Origin: Sphingomonadales bacterium
Lineage (GTDB): Bacteria > Pseudomonadota > Alphaproteobacteria > Sphingomonadales > Sphingomonadaceae
Reading direction: 5' to 3'
Assembly: GCA_025360285.1 (NCBI GenBank)
Contig: JANYCM010000035.1
Coordinates: 1-16,340 of the forward strand
DNA: 16,340 bases
Part shown: one piece after another, positions 15,172 through 16,340 of the stretch
Layout: each line of letters opens with the position of its first letter
Position numbering within the stretch: position 1 is the first letter of the stretch
Notes under the pieces: generated by a model
Told to the model about the DNA's origin: nothing
The model's input: the letters and a program-made list of their open reading frames with translations, nothing else
Database searches by the model: none
Made by a program: the position numbers and the translations under genes

Positions 15172-16340
15172 TTGCGCGCCAGGCTGCGCAAAACGGTGTT
15201 CACGAGATAGGCATGGTCCCAATTCGGGCTGGCCGGCCCGTGCCGGTAAATGACGAGTTGCTGCGATGGTACCATGAAGACGGTGCGAAAGCCGCCGCCC
15301 TCCATGATGCGCACATCGTTAGCAAGGAAGGGCTCCGACTGCGGGATAACGCCGGGCTGGTTTTCGAAATAGGTGCGCTTGGCAACAAAAGGCGTTCCCA
15401 GCCACAGGCCAAGCCCGAAATTGCGGTTACGATCGGATGGCGTGGCCATTGTCTGAACCCAGCCCTTGGGAATCACCTGACGGCCTTCCCATCTGCCGTC
15501 CTGCATCACCAACAGGCCCAGTCGCGCCCAATCGATTGCGGTGGCCCGCATGCAGCACATCATGCGCGCCGCGCCGCCGGGTCGATCCAGTTGCACTTCG
15601 GCATCGGACGCGCCGACCGGCTTCCACACCCGTTCCGACAGCATAGTCTGGATCGGCGTGCCGGTCGCTCGTTCGACGACCAGCGCCAGAAGTTGCATAT
15701 TTTCCTGCGCGGATTCAAAGCGTTGGCCCGGCGCCATGGCATAATCATAATTCAGCGCCGCACGTACGACATCGCCGCAATAGGTCAGGCAAAGGTCCTT
15801 GTTGCCAAGCACCTGGGTGACAGGCAGGCTGGGCGCAACTTCAAGCCCCGAGACGTTTTGCGCCAGCTGGCGCACCGTAATCCGGCCCCGCGCATCATCC
15901 TTCCATTCGGTGATGAAACGGCCGATCGGATCGTCGAGGCGAACTTTGCCGTCGGCAACGGCAAAGCCCAACAGCAGCGGTGTGATGCTGCGGGAAATCG
16001 CGCGGCCATTGGCCAGATCGGTCGGCCTGGTGCCGTGCCAATAGCGTTCCAACTGGACAACACCCTTATGGATGACAACCAGGGCATTGCTGTTCTGCGC
16101 CTCTGCCCATTTGGCAATATCGTCCAGCGCCGCTGTGGGGATCGTTGTCGGCGCACCCGCGGCCAATGTTGGCAAGGGCCGGGGCGCCCCCGCCACGACG
16201 CCGGCCGGCCAATAGAAATAGGGTTCCGGCTCATAAATGTTCTTTGGCGCCGAAATGACCCGCCAGAACAGCACCGGATCGTTGAACATCGGGTCGATTA
16301 TGGCCTTGTCGGGATCGGCTATGCCCGGCGGCACATCAAC
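15168..16340 (-). CDS. beta-lactamase-fold (class C/NylB-like) protein lacking catalytic residues, N-terminus cut by window edge
   Basis: The frame is open from base 16340 to the TGA at 15170-15168 (390 residues). The first in-frame start-like codon is a GTG at 16334, with no supporting ribosome-binding site, so the true start, probably with a signal peptide, lies outside. The fold resembles class C beta-lactamase/6-aminohexanoate-dimer hydrolase proteins: ALVVIHKGVVQLERYW, SITPLLLGFAVADGKVRLDD, PGQRFESAQENMQLLALVVE, and near the end MEGGGFRTVFMVPSQQLVIY. Counting from the GTG, the SxxK position reads AISR (112-115) and the Tyr position of the Y-x-N loop falls in FESAQEN (206-212), so Ser, Lys and Tyr are all missing. 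The rest of the fold is intact and the frame undamaged, suggesting a retained non-hydrolytic or altered role. It is the first visible gene of the operon with the exported hydrolase and second DUF1838 protein. Confidence 0.8.
   Translation of the reverse strand, partial: VDVPPGIADPDKAIIDPMFNDPVLFWRVISAPKNIYEPEPYFYWPAGVVAGAPRPLPTLAAGAPTTIPTAALDDIAKWAEAQNSNALVVIHKGVVQLERYWHGTRPTDLANGRAISRSITPLLLGFAVADGKVRLDDPIGRFITEWKDDARGRITVRQLAQNVSGLEVAPSLPVTQVLGNKDLCLTYCGDVVRAALNYDYAMAPGQRFESAQENMQLLALVVERATGTPIQTMLSERVWKPVGASDAEVQLDRPGGAARMMCCMRATAIDWARLGLLVMQDGRWEGRQVIPKGWVQTMATPSDRNRNFGLGLWLGTPFVAKRTYFENQPGVIPQSEPFLANDVRIMEGGGFRTVFMVPSQQLVIYRHGPASPNWDHAYLVNTVLRSLARK

Noticed and set aside
15168..16334. 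GTG at 16334 as the true start of the beta-lactamase-fold gene.
   Set aside because: The frame stays open to the window edge and no ribosome-binding site can be judged; a secreted protein of this family would normally have a signal peptide further upstream, so I treat it as cut by the window.

Overview
The window is GC-rich, densely coding DNA from what is most likely an alphaproteobacterium of the Sphingomonadales (Sphingomonas/Novosphingobium type). The basis is protein style (a Spinster-like MFS carrier, DUF1838-type proteins, many flavoenzymes) and AAGGAGAT ribosome-binding sites; no rRNA or other taxonomic marker is present, so this is an inference. I see no tRNA, rRNA, CRISPR, transposase or integrase, and no gene-free stretch longer than about 130 bp. 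It reads as a chromosomal or megaplasmid catabolic/accessory region.

Layout. (1) 1-2109, minus strand: a tight operon of a small unrecognised protein, a class I SAM-dependent methyltransferase and an alpha/beta hydrolase that runs off the left edge. (2) 2220-5746, plus strand: a LysR regulator divergent from operon 1, then a phytanoyl-CoA-dioxygenase-like Fe(II)/2-oxoglutarate oxygenase and a GMC flavin alcohol dehydrogenase. (3) 5768-7962, minus strand: a Spinster-like MFS transporter coupled to an isocitrate-lyase/PEP-mutase superfamily enzyme. (4) 8091-13362, plus strand: a VAO/GlcD-type FAD oxidase, a salicylate-hydroxylase-like FAD monooxygenase, a twin-arginine-signal DUF1838-type protein and a fumarate-reductase-like flavoprotein. 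(5) 13403-16340, minus strand: a beta-lactamase-fold protein that runs off the right edge, an alpha/beta hydrolase with a signal peptide, and a second DUF1838-type protein.

Five gene junctions use a 4-base ATGA stop/start overlap (708-711, 6619-6622, 9683-9686, 14242-14245, 15168-15171), so translational coupling is common here. At 9683-9714 the overlap has been multiplied by a 14-bp tandem repeat into a chain of micro-ORFs.

Taken together, the genes suggest uptake (MFS), exported hydrolytic steps (operon 5), hydroxylation (PhyH-like and FAD monooxygenase), alcohol oxidation (GMC, VAO), flavin-dependent dehydrogenation or reduction, and carbon-carbon or ester cleavage (ICL-like, hydrolases) of an organic substrate. 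The substrate cannot be read from the sequence. The most unusual points are two divergent DUF1838 paralogs with Tat-like signals in neighbouring convergent operons, a beta-lactamase-fold protein without its catalytic Ser, Lys and Tyr, an ICL-family enzyme without the lyase Cys, and the start-codon repeat.
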